From positions 1,054,001-1,118,000 of the forward strand of contig CP126200.1 of assembly GCA_030272155.1 (NCBI GenBank): a stretch of 64,000 bases of DNA, written 5' to 3'. Origin of the DNA: Tetradesmus obliquus. Lineage: Eukaryota > Chlorophyta > Chlorophyceae > Sphaeropleales > Scenedesmaceae. Under the pieces are notes generated by a model. That model did no database searches. It saw nothing but the letters and a program-made list of their open reading frames with translations, and was not told the origin of the DNA. Made by a program: the position numbers and the translations under genes. Positions 1 through 12,193 of the stretch are shown here, one piece after another; within the stretch, counting starts at the first letter, position 1; each line of letters opens with the position of its first letter.

Positions 1-76
1 CACACCGCATGTGACACACCACAAGTGACACACCGCAAGTGACACACCACAAGTTGTTGACACACCGCAAGTGACA
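1..76. repeat. 14-bp short tandem repeat
   Basis: About five imperfect copies of a unit close to GACACACCGCAAGT, alternating with GACACACCACAAGT. It lies just downstream (minus-strand sense) of exon 3 of the left-edge lipase gene, so it is probably intronic. Confidence 0.8.
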
Positions 77-1111
77 GCGGGCTGACGACCGCCAAATTTC
101 ACCCGTTTGCTGCATTTGCTTTTGCTGCACACGGTGTGCTCGCCGTCCAGCTGCGGATGCACTCACTGATGCGGTTCTCGTCAAACGCTGAGCCGCGGAT
201 GAGCACCAGCAGCTGCCTGGATACATTGGTAGTGTTAGGCCGCAACACTGCTGCTGTTGGCACTTGTGTGAATTCCTTGCCGTACATGGAGGTTATGTTG
301 AGCACTGCCTCCAGCTTCCAGCCCACAGGCTCTGGGTACGGCTCTGCAGCGCAACAGGCACAGCACAAGGCATACACTGAGTGTTGAGCACTGCTTCTAG
401 CTTCCAATCAGCTGGTTCAGAGTACGGCTCTGCGGGTGCAAAATGCACAGCAAGCTCGTTGTCAACTGTTCAGCAACATGACGATGCTCATAGAGCCATG
501 GCTGCAGGCGCACGCCGTGCCTGTTACATGAGCTATAGCTCTGCGTGCAAGGGTGTTGCATCGCCACAGGTGCCTGCAGCTGCTGGCAGCTGGCAGCTGC
601 AGCACTGCGCTGACTGTACTGGGCTCACTTGGCGTTGTTGACAGGGGGCAGGGTGCCCACCCCAGAAGGTTGAAGATTTGAGTGTACAGCCAGCTGTAGG
701 TGGCCCCCTCGCGCTGCAGTGTGGCGTTGACTGGCAGCTGCGCGGGTAGCTTTGCCCTCCTGGCCAGGGGCTGCGGCACAAGCTGGCCTGCAGGAAAAAA
801 CACCATATTACAATAGTTAAGCTCACATTGTGTGCTGACTAGTCAGCCAGCTGTGTGCTGCACGACGTTGAGCAGCAGCTCGTGCAGGCGCTGCTTCTGC
901 TCAACTTCCCGCATGCTTGCTGGAAGGGGTAGCGCTTACCTCTGGTGTTGTAGAGCGCCGGAGGTGGTTGTTCTGGAGTGGAGCAGAATGGATCAGGTCG
1001 GACGTCCACAGCATCTGTTTGCAGGAGAGCCAAGCACAGCACAGCCAGCAGCAGCAGCAAGCACTGCTGTTTGAAGGTTGCGAGCAGCGCTGCAGCGCCT
1101 GCGATTGCCAT
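1..1111 (-). CDS. Secreted class-3 lipase-like protein, partial (paralogue 2)
   Basis: This is the 5' part of a gene that runs off the left edge. Exons seen: 940-1111 (ATG at 1111), 629-787 and 167-343; phases agree (1,1,1). Exon 1 encodes a signal peptide with a Leu-rich core, then a Cys/Pro-rich start of the mature protein. Exons 2 and 3 encode segments nearly identical to the lipase gene at 3061-6092, including PTAAVLRP and QLLVLIRGSAF. The second matches the strand before the active site in class-3 lipases. The catalytic exons lie outside the window. Both genes point the same way, so this is a tandem duplication. An upstream block (about 1199-1273) resembles 6181-6270 ahead of the other copy, so promoter sequence was duplicated too. 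Family assignment rests on the complete paralogue. Confidence 0.8.
383..435 (-). repeat. Echo of lipase exon 3 acceptor edge
   Basis: A diverged 53-bp copy of 297-349 (the 5' edge of exon 3) sits 86 bp away inside intron 2. It keeps a usable acceptor (CCGCAG|AG) and an open frame resembling the real exon (PYSEPADWKLEAVLN). Confidence 0.8.
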
Positions 1112-3060
1112 TGCAGCGCTTGAAGCTGAAGGTTATAGTGATTGTTCTAAATTCAAGAGGAGGAATCAGCCGTGCACTGGCTCTGCAGCTAGCAGCAGGG
1201 TGCCGGAAGTAGTGAGAGCGAAGGGCTTGCCGGAGCACTGCTGGTCGTAGCGGTAGTTAAAACAGGCAGCAGCTAATCGTGTACGACCATATGAGTTTAT
1301 TCTGTTTTGGCATTGCCCTGAGGTGAGTCACATGACGTTCGAAGCGGGGTACTGCCCGGCCTATGGCTGGTGACAGGCATGGCAGTTTGACAAGGCAAGG
1401 ATACTGTTATCTTGGCGTTGCATCTCGTGTCCTTCTTGCACATGATGCGCGTTATATGGGATGCCACATGATCTCTATGAAAAAATAAACCAATTCGCAA
1501 CGATACGTGTACGCCAGGGCCCTGGCATGATTGCAGACTCCATGCAACCGCAGAGCAGCCCAGCTGCCTGTGCTGTTCACACTGCCAGCCACCTCAACTT
1601 TCAATTCTTACACAGCTGCTCGGCCATAACCTCTGCAGCAGGGTTGTACCAACCACAGCTACAAGTGCAGCTCCTAGCTGCTGCTCATGCTTGAATAATC
1701 CTTTGAGCACTGGCGCCATCCCGTGCTCCGGTGTGGGTGCCACCAACACTGGGTGTAGCCACCGCCCACACAGCTATCACCATCATGGTACTGCAGACTG
1801 CACAAGGGCGTGCTGCAGCAGCTCCTACTATGCATGATGCATGTCTTCATGACGGGAGAAGTTCGCCCCAAAGCCATGATCATGATGCTGCTCAATCGAG
1901 TCCACCAGTATGCAGGTCATGGCATGGCTTGCGCACGACTCAACGAACAAGCCACATGCTGCAAAAGAATATGTCAGCCACCGCCACTGACAGCACTCCA
2001 CAATGAGCATGCAGCAATGCACTTTAGCAGGCCCTGCTGGCCACCCTCAACTTGTCCCAACAAGGACCTGCCAGCTGCAAGCAACATGCAGCCAGCACAG
2101 CCAGAAACAGACTTTTTAATAGCATCATTGTGATGATCTTGCACTCGCACGGCAGCTTCAACTCAGTTTTGAAGCCTGCCGCACGACTGTGCATACAGCA
2201 GGTCTTCAGGTCAAGCCGAGAACAGCTACATAGGCGATGCTGCTGCACATCCAAGCAACAGCCCGTGCAGCTGCTGGTTGCCTGTGCAGCAAGCACTGCA
2301 GCAATGCAGCCAGCACAGGCCCTCACCCTGCTCTTTTGGCAGCGGAGCGGCAGCTGTGCACTAACAATGCAATCATGCATACTGCAACTGCAACCATGCC
2401 TCCTCAGCCATCATGTAAAAGTGCTGGCAGCGGCCCCCAACAGCAACACAGCAGCTATTGCTCCCACAGCACAACCCATGTCCATCACCCGCCACAGGAG
2501 AGCTCTCAGCAATTGCCGCCACTCATTGGCAAGCAGCCTGCTAGCATTACCTGCCGCACCACGTTGAGCGGTGCACTGCTCATTGGCCATGCAGATTCGC
2601 CTGTGCCTGGACCTTCTGTTTTTTTAAAAAACCCTTCTCATCAGTAGGCATGATTATGTGACCCAGAAAACCCAAAGCAACCTGCACTGGCCAATCTTCG
2701 GCAAGCCAATTCAGGCTTCTTATCTACATACAAACAGACAAAGCTGACGCACCAAGATTCACTGCACACTGTGTGCGCCTTATTTATGTAGCTGTGTTCG
2801 ACAGCTGGCACCAATAATATAGCTACGGCGCAGTGGAACACAAAAATGAGCACCAATCACAGATCACTAAAGTCATGGTCAACGGCATGTGCACAGTAAA
2901 GATCATAAAAGTGGCGCCAAATTTGAAAGGTGTTCACCAGTCGAACACATCACAATGCTCACATCACATCATTTCAAGCCTGATCACTGACAATCTGGTC
3001 ACAGCAATACCTAAATCAGCTCCCATCCTGCCTGTAGCTGCACCTACTCCCCACTTGCTG
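1112..3060. other. Intergenic region between tandem lipases
   Basis: Promoter side of the left lipase and 3' flank of the right one. Beyond the duplicated upstream block near 1199-1273 I see no conserved coding signal; the open frames here have no recognisable motif. A T7/A6 run lies near 2620. Confidence 0.5.
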
Positions 3061-6000
3061 CTAGGGGTAAGCTGGCTTAGTGGGGAACACCGCTGCAATG
3101 GCGTAAGGCGGGAAGTTGCCACAGTAGGAGGCTTTAGCCAGCTCTGCAGCATTGCCAGTATGCAGCAGGCACCAATCGCCCATTGCATTGGCCACAAACT
3201 GGCTCAGCATGCACCTGTAGCTGCAGATGTGGGCACCAGCAGAGTACACGTCCCCACGGGGATATGGCAACCCTAGCCCGATTGTGTACTGCTGTGCGTT
3301 TTCCCACGCTTGGAACGCTTCTGCTCCTGTTGCTGCAGTAAGGTCGATGCTTTCTACTCCGCTGCCAATTTTGGCCCATGTGGAGCTTTGGAACGGCATG
3401 TCTTGAGCAGTAAAGCGAATGACACCGCCCACGCGTGTGTAGTTGACAGGTGTGGCAGGCACTGGCAAGCCTGGAGGAGCAAAGTTGGCTGTCAGGAACT
3501 GCAAAGCAGTGAGAGCAGCAACACCAACAACTTTTTAGTGGGCAGACAAAGGCAGCAGTGGTTGCAGCGCGTGGCGGCGAGACAACAGGCCAGCACATGC
3601 CGGCGAAGCCAAACTTTGGACTCAGTTGGCTGTGAGGAACTCCACAGCAGTAACAGCAGTGGAGACATCACCAGTCCAGTTGGCAGGCAACAGCATCAAC
3701 GTGCAGCAGCGCAGCTGTGTTTTCAAAGATGTCCAGCAAGCAGGTACCCATGAAGCTGCAATTCAGCAGCATGGCATTGCACGCTGCTGACAAACATCAT
3801 AAGTCGCGGTCAGATCCATGGGGGCGGTTAGTTGAAGCTTCAACTAAACTGCCCCCCATACAATGCCCTGCTACGTGAGCAAGTACCAGGGCCCAGCATA
3901 CAATCAGATTCAAAAACATGCAGGAACAACAACCCCAACCTTTTGCTTTGCACCCGCAAGCTGCTGGGTGCCGTTTGATATGCAGCATATGCTGCGTTGC
4001 TGGTGTTGCCCACCTTTGTATCTCTGTCAAATGCAAAGTCCATTAGGCGCGCGTTGACCCTCCTGTTGAAGATAGCAGCAAAGGCAGGATTGCCTGCATT
4101 GGCGGCTGCAAAGCCCACCAGAGACACAAATGGCCTGGCTCGCAGCGAGGCAGGCAGGAACTTGCAGGCTCCTGGGTTGGCTGTGCTGTTGGCTGTGCTG
4201 TTGCACTCCTTTGCCAGATACTTCTGCGGGGAAAAGAGTGGTGGACAGGGCAAGCAGCCTGAACTGAGCAGCCTGAACTTGCATGCAGGATACTAAACAC
4301 ATGACTGCTGGTTTGTGATGCTGACACTGCCGCCGCCGCCGCTGCTGCTGCTGTTGCCGCTGGTGATGGAGTGCAACATCCATAACTTGCATTTTCCCCA
4401 AAGCACTAGCCAGCTGCCACCTCACCCACCTCTGTCCTGGCAGCAAGCAGTGTGCCCAAGCCTCCCCCCATGCTGTGCCCGGCAAACAGCACACTGGTGA
4501 TGCGGCCACTGGTGGCGTTCACAATGAGCTTGCGCAGCACTGCCTGCAGGCCTGCCCTGTCACTGCCCCACAGCTGATCAGATGCGTTGCGGTAGCCGCG
4601 GTGAATGAGGCCGTCACCGTATGCAGGGGCGGCGATCTGCGAGTAATCATAGTCTGCAGCAGCAGCAACAGCAGCAGCAGCGGCAGCAGCAGTTGCAAAG
4701 GCAGCAAGGTGAGTACAGTTGGCTATCCCTTGTCAGCTCTATGTGCAGACAGGCCACTGCACAGCTGTAGTGCAGAGGGGAGCTGCACTGCAGAGGGGAG
4801 CTGCACTGCAGAGGGGAGCTGTACTGCAGAGGGGAGCTGCACAACCGAAGAGTGAAATACGTCATGCCGACTGGGCAATGCACAGTTGCAGCAGCTGCTG
4901 CGGCTGTGCTGGATGCGCAGCTGTTGTTTGAAAGCTCTTGATGCGGTTCAAGGCTTGATGCTGTTGCCTGGCATGCAAAAGCACGCGCTGTCCAGTCACT
5001 CAGACAGTCGCCGGCTGCTGTACAGTTAGCCGCCCCGCCACACTGCAGCAGCAGCAGCAGTAGCAGCAAAGGAGGCAGCATGCGTATTGGCCCATGTTAC
5101 TGTTCAGCTCACCAATGCGGTCTTCTTCGCCAGCAAATGCTGAGCCCCGGATGAGTACCAGCAGCTGCCGTGATATGTTGGTGCTGGCAGGCCGCAGCAC
5201 TGCTGCTGTTGGCACCTGTGTGAATTTGTTGCCGTACAGTGAGGTGATGTTGAGCACTGCCTCCAGCTTCCAGCCAACAGGCTCTTGGTACGGCTCTGCA
5301 GCACAAAAAAGGTGCAGCAGCAAGGCGCATGTCACATGTGTAACCAGAGCTCTTATGTGGCTCTGCCCCCAGTGCGCCCTGCCGACCACCAGCCATCCAT
5401 CCAGCCAGCCAGCCAACCAGCTGCCTCATTCAGCACCTGCTGCAGTGTATCGTAGTAACTACCTGCTCATTGCGCATTGACCACAAGTCGACTGTGTTGA
5501 ATTAGCTCTGCCTGCCCAGCAGCATGGCCTACAAGCGCCTGCTGCCGCAACAGGTGGCGCTGCATCCACAATAATACATGTGCGCAGCTGCAGCGCTTGC
5601 CACCAGCTCACTTGGCGTTGTTGACAGCGGGCAGGGCGCCCACCCCAGCAGGTTGAAGATCTGTGTGTACAGCCAGCTGTAGGAGGCTCCCTCGCGCTGC
5701 AGTGTGGCGTCAACTGGCAGCTGCGCGGGCAGCTGGGCCCTCCTGGCCAGAGGCTGCGGCACAAGCTGGCCTGCACAGACAACGTTCCAAGACTGAGCAA
5801 TCAGGATGAGCATGTATGCACAACCAGCTGGCTATGAGCTCTGCACTGCATGGCGTTGCACAGCAGCACATGCTGACACGTGCTGCTGCTCGAGCTTCTG
5901 CCTGCTGCAAGGGCGCTACTTGCCTCTTGTATTGTAGAGTGCAGGAGGTGTTTGGGCTGGAACTGAGCACATAGGATCAGGAAAATCGTCTGCAGCGGTT

Positions 6001-6092
6001 GCTTGCAGGACAGCTAAGCACAGCAGAGCCAGCAGCAGCAAGCACTGCTTGTTGAATGGGGCGAGCTGATATGCAGCGCCTGTCGAAGCCAT
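3061..6092 (-). CDS. Secreted class-3 lipase (alpha/beta hydrolase), paralogue 1
   Basis: Predicted exons: 5924-6092, 5612-5770, 5113-5295, 4985-5017, 4430-4653, 4014-4223 and 3061-3498. They total 1,416 nt, about 471 residues, with all phases consistent. Residues 1 to about 32 form a signal peptide. Exon 3 carries QLLVLIRGSAF and the 33-nt exon 4 carries DCLSDW, the DW motif after the oxyanion strand. Exon 5 has LIHRGY and then the nucleophile elbow GHSMGG (Ser near residue 244). Exon 6 (SLVGFAAANAGNPAFAA) and the His-containing SAGAHICSYRCM of exon 7 fit the rest of the fold. Expected role: hydrolysis of acyl-ester lipids after secretion; the substrate is unknown. Intron 1 appears to use a GC donor (AG|GCAAGT), where the paralogue has GTAAGC. 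Exon 4 is the least certain, since its donor GTGCTT is weak. Confidence 0.85.
4771..4842. repeat. 18-bp tandem repeat, four copies
   Basis: Four near-perfect copies of TGCAGAGGGGAGCTGCAC inside lipase intron 4, with one T/C difference in the third copy. Confidence 0.9.
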
Positions 6093-6160
6093 GGCAGCGG
6101 TTCAATGTACATGAGGTTGTAGTAATAATGTGTCGGGCGGAGTGTTTAGCCTATCCGCTG

Positions 6161-6170
6161 GTTATATAGC
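6161..6170 (-). promoter_or_regulatory. TATA-like box upstream of lipase 1
   Basis: GCTATATAAC on the minus strand, about 70-80 nt upstream of the ATG at 6092. A shorter CTATAACC lies upstream of the paralogue near 1131-1138. No start site can be fixed from sequence. Confidence 0.4.
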
Positions 6171-6179
6171 TTGCCGCAG

Positions 6180-7800
6180 GCCACCGGAAGGCGGTGGGAC
6201 ACTGTTGGGAGCAAGGGCAGGCCGGGGCACTGCCGGGCGAAGCGGAATCGTAGTAAAGCGAGCAGCTTCTGAACGATAACGGCCACAAGATAGACTGTCA
6301 TGACAGGTCAGTCACTCTTGCCGGTCAAACGGGGTGGCTTGCCACGTGTCACGAGGAACCTTGGTGTTATGTCACTCCTGACACGGATCATCTTATATTT
6401 TCCGTCTCATCTCCAAGATTCTGTGTGCACATGTTGCGCTGCTACCCGAGGGCCCCTGATCGCGATCACCCAGCTGCGTACTGCACAGCATTGCAGCAAA
6501 AACTTTGATCGAGCTCTGGCATCATCACACCCCCTCCAGGGCCTGGATGCCAGCCACATGCCATGATTTGAATTGGACTCCCAAAGTATGATAAGTAGAG
6601 TTGCAAAGTATGATGTAGCCACAAGGCACACGGCGTGCAGTGATGGCGCACTACATGCTGCAGGCCCTGAGTGTGGTTACCGATCTGTCAGTGTGCCAAC
6701 ACCAACTCTGACCACTACCACACGCGCCAACAGTAGTGTGCCAGATGCTGCAGGACAGGTCAATACTGTAATCAATCAGTTCCTACGTCCCACGGGAGAC
6801 TTGAACCACTTGGTGCTCAAGCAAGTGCACAAAGTGAAACTATGGCAAGACAGCAGTAGTGCAGTAAAACTGTACGTACCAGCCGGTCAGCTTGCCGGTG
6901 GTGCTCCATAGCCACAGAGACCCTCCTGTCCCCACAGCACTGTCTGCGGTATCCAAACTTCAAGCAATCAAGCACAGGCTGCACTGCCTATGGCAGCTGT
7001 TGCAGCCTGCTGAAAGGCAGGGCTGTGCCGATGGCACCGGTGAATACAGGATACAGCTGTTGCTCATGCTCACTTCTTCCTCTGCACACTGACGCCAATG
7101 CATGCACCATAATGCAGCAGTGACTGCCCCGCACCTGCACGATGCACAATCCACAATATGCACTACAGCAACTGCTACCAAGCGTGACAAGAACACCACA
7201 ACCAGCACAAGCAGGCATTGCACCATCAACGCCATCATCAGCATGCAGGCGTTGCATTGCTGCAGCAACTGCAAGTCCAACAGTGACATACACTTTGCCG
7301 CAGCAAAAGTATCACATGTGTTGAATACCACCACTGGCAATGCTCCACAAGGAGCACACAGTAGTACCAGCAGCAGCAGCAGCCCCACATCGAACCACAT
7401 GACGTGTGGCGCCAAGCTGCCAGCAGCATGCACTGAACACAGCCATATGCAGAGCTCTGCACCAGCACCTGCCTTCTGTCCCTCTCAAAGGCTAGGCGCA
7501 CCCCCGCACCGCCACTCAGCCGCCGCCAGGCTGTGGACACTGCCCATGCCACATGGCAACCCAGCGCCAGCTTTAGCCCACTGCTTGTACATTGTCAACT
7601 GTAAATTCTCCCTTGGCAACCCGCTCACACCACCTCAGACAGCGAATTGCTCTGCACGGTCCAGGCGAAGCGCGTCCGCGCCCGGCCTCACTCTTGATGC
7701 AACATAATGGCGCCAACCCTCCCGTCACATCCACATGTTGCCTTTCCACTGGCCATCACTAGTATGTACCAATCCACTGTGGAGTTTCCTGCATACATAG
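6180..7800. other. Intergenic region, no supported gene
   Basis: Between the lipase promoter and the 3' flank of farnesyl diphosphate synthase. Open frames on both strands are compositionally biased and show no motif or splice structure that I can support. Confidence 0.45.
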
Positions 7801-7804
7801 TCAC

Positions 7805-8052
7805 TTCTGACGCTTGTGTACCTAACCAGCAGGCTAGCAGAGACCTCCCACACCCTGCCTCGCCACCAGCTACCATCAGCAACCACACTGACCTGAACAA
7901 CACGTCATAACATGTTATGTAACAACCTCACTTCTGGCGCTTGTAGACCTTGGCCAGCAGGCTGGTGAAAACGACCCACACCCTGCCTTGCCACCAGCCG
8001 CCGCCAGCACCTCACTCACCAGTGCCATGTTATAACACATTAAATAACATCC
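7805..8052 (-). repeat. Two echoes of the FPS terminal exon
   Basis: Two copies (about 7805-7930 and 7930-8052, unit about 123 bp) of the segment that ends the farnesyl diphosphate synthase coding region (IYKRQK-stop plus flank) lie downstream of the real stop. The nearer copy is much closer in sequence; the far copy is decayed. Confidence 0.85.
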
Positions 8053-10021
8053 CTACTTCTGGCGCTTGTAGATCTTGGCCAGCAGGCTGGTGAAGACCTG
8101 CTTGGGCAGTAGGCTCTGCTCCTCAATTGTGGCGCTCAGCTGTGCGTGGCTCTGTGCCTCATAAGCCTCAAACTTGGATGCCAGGCCCAGCTGCGCGTAC
8201 ACCTCCTTCACCTTGGCCACAGCAGCGGGATCCTTCTGGCCGTAGTTGGCCTGCGAGTTGTTTGCAGGAATGTTTTTGCAGGAATGTTTGCAGGATTTGA
8301 ACAGAGCGCGTGAGTTGACGGCCAAGCAAGATGTGGTGCTGCTTACGGCGGCGTGCGGCATGCCAGCTGCCCCAATCCTTGCTGTTCAGCAGCATATGCA
8401 CGAGCTGCTGCGACCTGCTGCCGAATGCGCCGCCACAACACCATTGATCAGCCGAAGCATGATCACCCAACAGGATTACAGGCGGCGTAACCCCGCACCT
8501 TGATGACGTCCTTCTGCTCCTCGCTGGCCTCCTTGAGTGCGGTGCACACCAGCCAGCAGCACTTGGCGTCCTCCACGTCGGTGCCAATCTTGCCGATGAC
8601 AGCAGGGTCGCCGTAGCAGTCCAGGTAGTCGTCCTGTATCTGTCGGTTGGAATGGGGTGTTGAAAAGCAACGGAAAGAGACGGCAGCAACGCAGCAGAGC
8701 CAGCTTCAACATTGTTGCAGGCGAAGGCAGGCGCGAGTTGAGCCATACAGCAGCCGCAGAATGCACTGCAATGACAGCACAGCAATATCCCATATAATTC
8801 TGGGCCAGGCGATAACAAACAGCGCAGCAGACAACCTGTGAACACCACACGGCCCCCACCTGGAATTACTGGCCCATTTCCACGCAAATGGACTCGGCCG
8901 GGGAGCACCACCAAACCATAGAGCAGACACATCTTGACCGTCAACACCACGCGGTACCAGTCCATCTCCACGCAGATAGACTCGGCGCGCCAACGTCCCT
9001 GCCACTGGCAGCCCAACAACATCAACAACAACACTGCGCGGCAGCCCAATAACAGCAGGACATACAGAATCCAAGCCAACACCATACCTGGAAGTACTGG
9101 CCCATCTCCACGCAGACGGACTTGGCCAGCTCAGAGGCAGCTACAACAAATCTCATGGCAATCCAATACAATCCACCCATTTCGACATGCCACCCCACCT
9201 AAAAGTACTGGCCCATCGTCACGCAGATGGACCTGGCCAGCTCACAACTGCGCCAACACATCTGCGCCAACAGCAACTACCCACAACACCAAACAACCCC
9301 ACCGCACCTGGAAGTACTGGCCCATCTCCACACAGATGGACTTGGCCAGCTCAAAGGCAGCCGGCCGTGCCTCGCCAGCCAGCACCAGCCCAGCAGCCAC
9401 GGGCAGGTAGAAGGTGTAGAAGGCCGTCTTGTAGGTCACGATGCGCAGGTAGGCGTCCATGGAGTAGCGGGACAGGTCGATGTGCCCCGGGGGTGCGGTG
9501 GTGAGGTCCAGCAGCTGCCCGTGGCTGGTCTGGTACGTGGTCTGCGGCGAGCAGCAGCAGCAGCAATGTTGGTTAAAATGCAATGATGCTGTGGTCAAGC
9601 AGTTGGCCGTGGCTGGTCTGGTAGGTGGTCTGCGGGAAGCAGCATGTGCAGGACATAGACGTTGAGGTTGTGTTTGGGTGCGTGTGCATGGTGCGGTGGT
9701 GAGGTCCAGCAGCTGCCTGTGGCTGGTCTGGTAGGTGATCGTCAGCAGTGTGTGCAGCGCGGACTGTCAGAGGTGTGGTTGTGACGACAGACAAGCAGCA
9801 GCCCATGCGCTGCAGCACACACGCTGCAAACGGCACCAAGGCCCAAAAGAAATGTTTCTACTGTTTTACATGTAACAAATAACAGTTATAACACCCCCTC
9901 ACCTCCAGGAACAGCTCCAGCAGCTGGCCGTATGCTGTGCTGCCGCCAAAGTGGAACTTGAGGATGCGGTAGATGCAGCACTCCAGCAGGATGTAGTCGT
10001 TGCACGCCACCATGCCCACCT

Positions 10022-10054
<33 letters not shown>

Positions 10055-10695
10055 GCAGTGTGTGGAAAGGGATGTTCATCCTAGGCGGTGCACATTGCAC
10101 ACCAACCCAGCAGGTGATTTAGCGCAAAGGTGTCGGCGAGCATGCAAGACATGGCGGCGAAGAATGTGCAAGCATATGCAGGACCCCAAGCCAGCAGTGC
10201 GGCAGCTGAGCCATGTCAGAGCGCCTAGCAAGCAGCTGTCCACATCACGTCATGGCAGCAGCACTGTTGATAGTGAGCAAGCAGCGGTGCCACATGTTTG
10301 GCTGCAGCTCTGCCTCAGCTGCAGTCTGTCACATACACTGCTGCTGCTGCTGCTGCTGCCGCCCGCGCCTCACCTTGGGCTGCTTGTACCAGCAGGGCTG
10401 CCCCCGCCGCGTGATGGAGCCGTCCATGATGTCATCAGCCACCAGGAAGAAGGCTTGCAGCTGCAGGAAAGGGCAGGCACAGCACGATTGTGTTGTTCAA
10501 ACACAGCTGAGACAGCGTATCACACATGATGTCATCAGCCACAAGGAAGAAGGCTTGCAGCTGCAGCGCAGGTGACACCGCGTATTTGTTGTTTTGTCAG
10601 AAGCTGAGACAGCAAAAGTGCACCTGATGTTGTCAAGCTTGCAGTGATTTGAGCGATTGAATCTGCAGACTGCGGCTTGAGCAAGACAAAAACCA

Positions 10696-10727
<32 letters not shown>

Positions 10728-11194
10728 AAGCAGACCACAGCTCAGGCGGCCGGCAAGAAGCGCGGCTTTGCACCACCATCATTCACTGTGCTGATGCTGG
10801 CTGGGAGATGGGGGCGCTGACCCCGACCCTGCATGCACCAGGCACTGACGCACTGCTGCATGTGCTGCACGGTTTCTGCTGCTTCCGCAGCCTGCTGATC
10901 CAGGGCTGACCCTTTGCTTTCGCTGATGCTCTGCTGCACCTATGTGGCTTGCGATCAGCAGCTTGATCTGCGACCACTGCTGCTGTCCTGGTGCCCCACA
11001 CAGCGTGCCTGGGTGCTGCGCCTGCTGCTGCTGCTGCTGCTGCTGTGCCCTATACGGCGCCTCATGTGTGTGCTGCCGCTGTGCCCCAAACAGCGCCTGG
11101 TGTGTGCTGCTGCTGCTGCTGCTGCTGCTGCTCACCCATTCGATGCACCAGCCCAGCGCGTTGGCCTTGAAGATGTCGTCCTTGCTCAAGTTCT

Positions 11195-11231
<37 letters not shown>

Positions 11232-12193
11232 GCAGCAATGATAAGGAGCTGCATGTGTGCATGGGTGTGCTTTGCAAAGGCTACAGGCCATCACCAGCAG
11301 CTGCGAACACACCGAAACAGCACTGCCTTCGTCTAATGGTGTGCTCGTCTCCGATGTACTGCCTCCGCAGCAAGCCGTGGCTGCTGCTGCTGCACATTCA
11401 GTGACAGGCAGCAACTGTCTATCGACTGCAGCTGTTGATACAGCCGGCTGCACTGCTGCAGCTGCCCACCTCTGCGCCCTTGATGGATGCCAGCACATCA
11501 TACACTGCCATGCCCCTGTTCAGCTTGCCACCTGGCACGTTGTAGTCCAGCATCTGCGTCGATAGCAGCAACAGCAGTGGTATCAGAATGTTAGCATGTC
11601 AGGAGTCTCTGAAACACATTCAATTCAGCTGCCATTGTGCCAGTGCTGTGAGTGGGGGTGTACTGCTTGGCCAGCTGTCCTGCCACCAAACTGGTGTCAT
11701 CGCTATCATCCAGCATGTTCTGCAGCAGTAGCGCCCTAAAGTAACAACTGTCTCACCTCCTTGAGCCAGTCCTTGGCCTCCTGCGGCTGCCCCTCCAGCA
11801 TCTTGTCATCGAGCAGCTCTTGCCTCAGGGTGGCATACACATCAAGGAACGCCTGTCGACAGCAGAGAGCACATTGCGCGGCTGAGATGCGTCGTCGCTT
11901 ACTGAGCTAAGGATGATCGAACCAATCAGGGCAGCACAGCTAGGAGCCTCCGGCTGCGGACGAGCTTGCAGAAATCGATTGTAGGTCGCTGCTGCAGGTT
12001 GCTGCTGTTTCTGAGCTGCACGACGAACCTCGCGTGTATGGTTGTACTCAGTTTTTGCTTTCTTCGTTTGGGGCTCTGCTACGGCTGCCATGGTGCTGAA
12101 CTGTGCCTCAGGCTGGGTCACTTGTTGGCAGCACAGAGAACTCAATGCCCGAAGGTTGGGGATCTGGTGTCGCAAAGAGCGCGCGTATATCAT
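8053..12193 (-). CDS. FPS: Farnesyl diphosphate synthase
   Basis: Condenses IPP with DMAPP and then GPP to make FPP, the precursor of sterols and prenyl groups. Exons: 11903-12091, 11757-11852, 11470-11553, 11136-11192, 10374-10460, 9903-10019, 9308-9541, 8499-8633 and 8053-8250. All are phase 0, 1,197 nt, 398 residues from the ATG at 12091. Motifs in order: GGKLNRG, LGWCIEW, the first Asp-rich motif DDIMD (about 151-155) followed by [32 protein letters not shown], the second Asp-rich motif DDYLD (about 289-293), and the IYKRQK C-terminus typical of plant FPS. The frame stays open upstream to an ATG at 12193, adding 34 residues rich in Arg, Ser and Gln with almost no acidic residues; this resembles a mitochondrial presequence. 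Exon 1 otherwise encodes a 63-residue leader not found in short FPS. Several exon edges are echoed in the introns. Confidence 0.96.
8858..9245 (-). repeat. Four echoes of the FPS exon 7 donor edge
   Basis: Partial copies of the last roughly 50 nt of exon 7 plus its donor recur in intron 7 at about 8858-8895, 8950-8985, 9085-9140 and 9195-9245, spaced about 100-135 bp. Copies nearer the exon are more alike, and the two nearest keep AG|GT donors. Confidence 0.85.
9597..9745 (-). repeat. Two echoes of the FPS exon 7 acceptor edge
   Basis: Copies of the exon 7 start (acceptor plus [10 protein letters not shown] codons) at about 9597-9650 and 9689-9745 in intron 6, so this exon is echoed on both sides. 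Confidence 0.8.
10526..10566 (-). repeat. Echo of FPS exon 5 acceptor edge
   Basis: A 41-bp near-identical copy (one visible mismatch inside) of 10426-10466, offset by exactly 100 bp, carrying the [11 protein letters not shown] codons. A further shared GCTGAGACAGC downstream of each copy suggests the original duplication was about 100 bp. Confidence 0.9.

Noticed and set aside
6785-6830. Possible tRNA T-arm (GGTTCAAGTC on the minus strand)
   Set aside because: No pairing T-stem, anticodon arm or ac­ceptor stem could be drawn around it.
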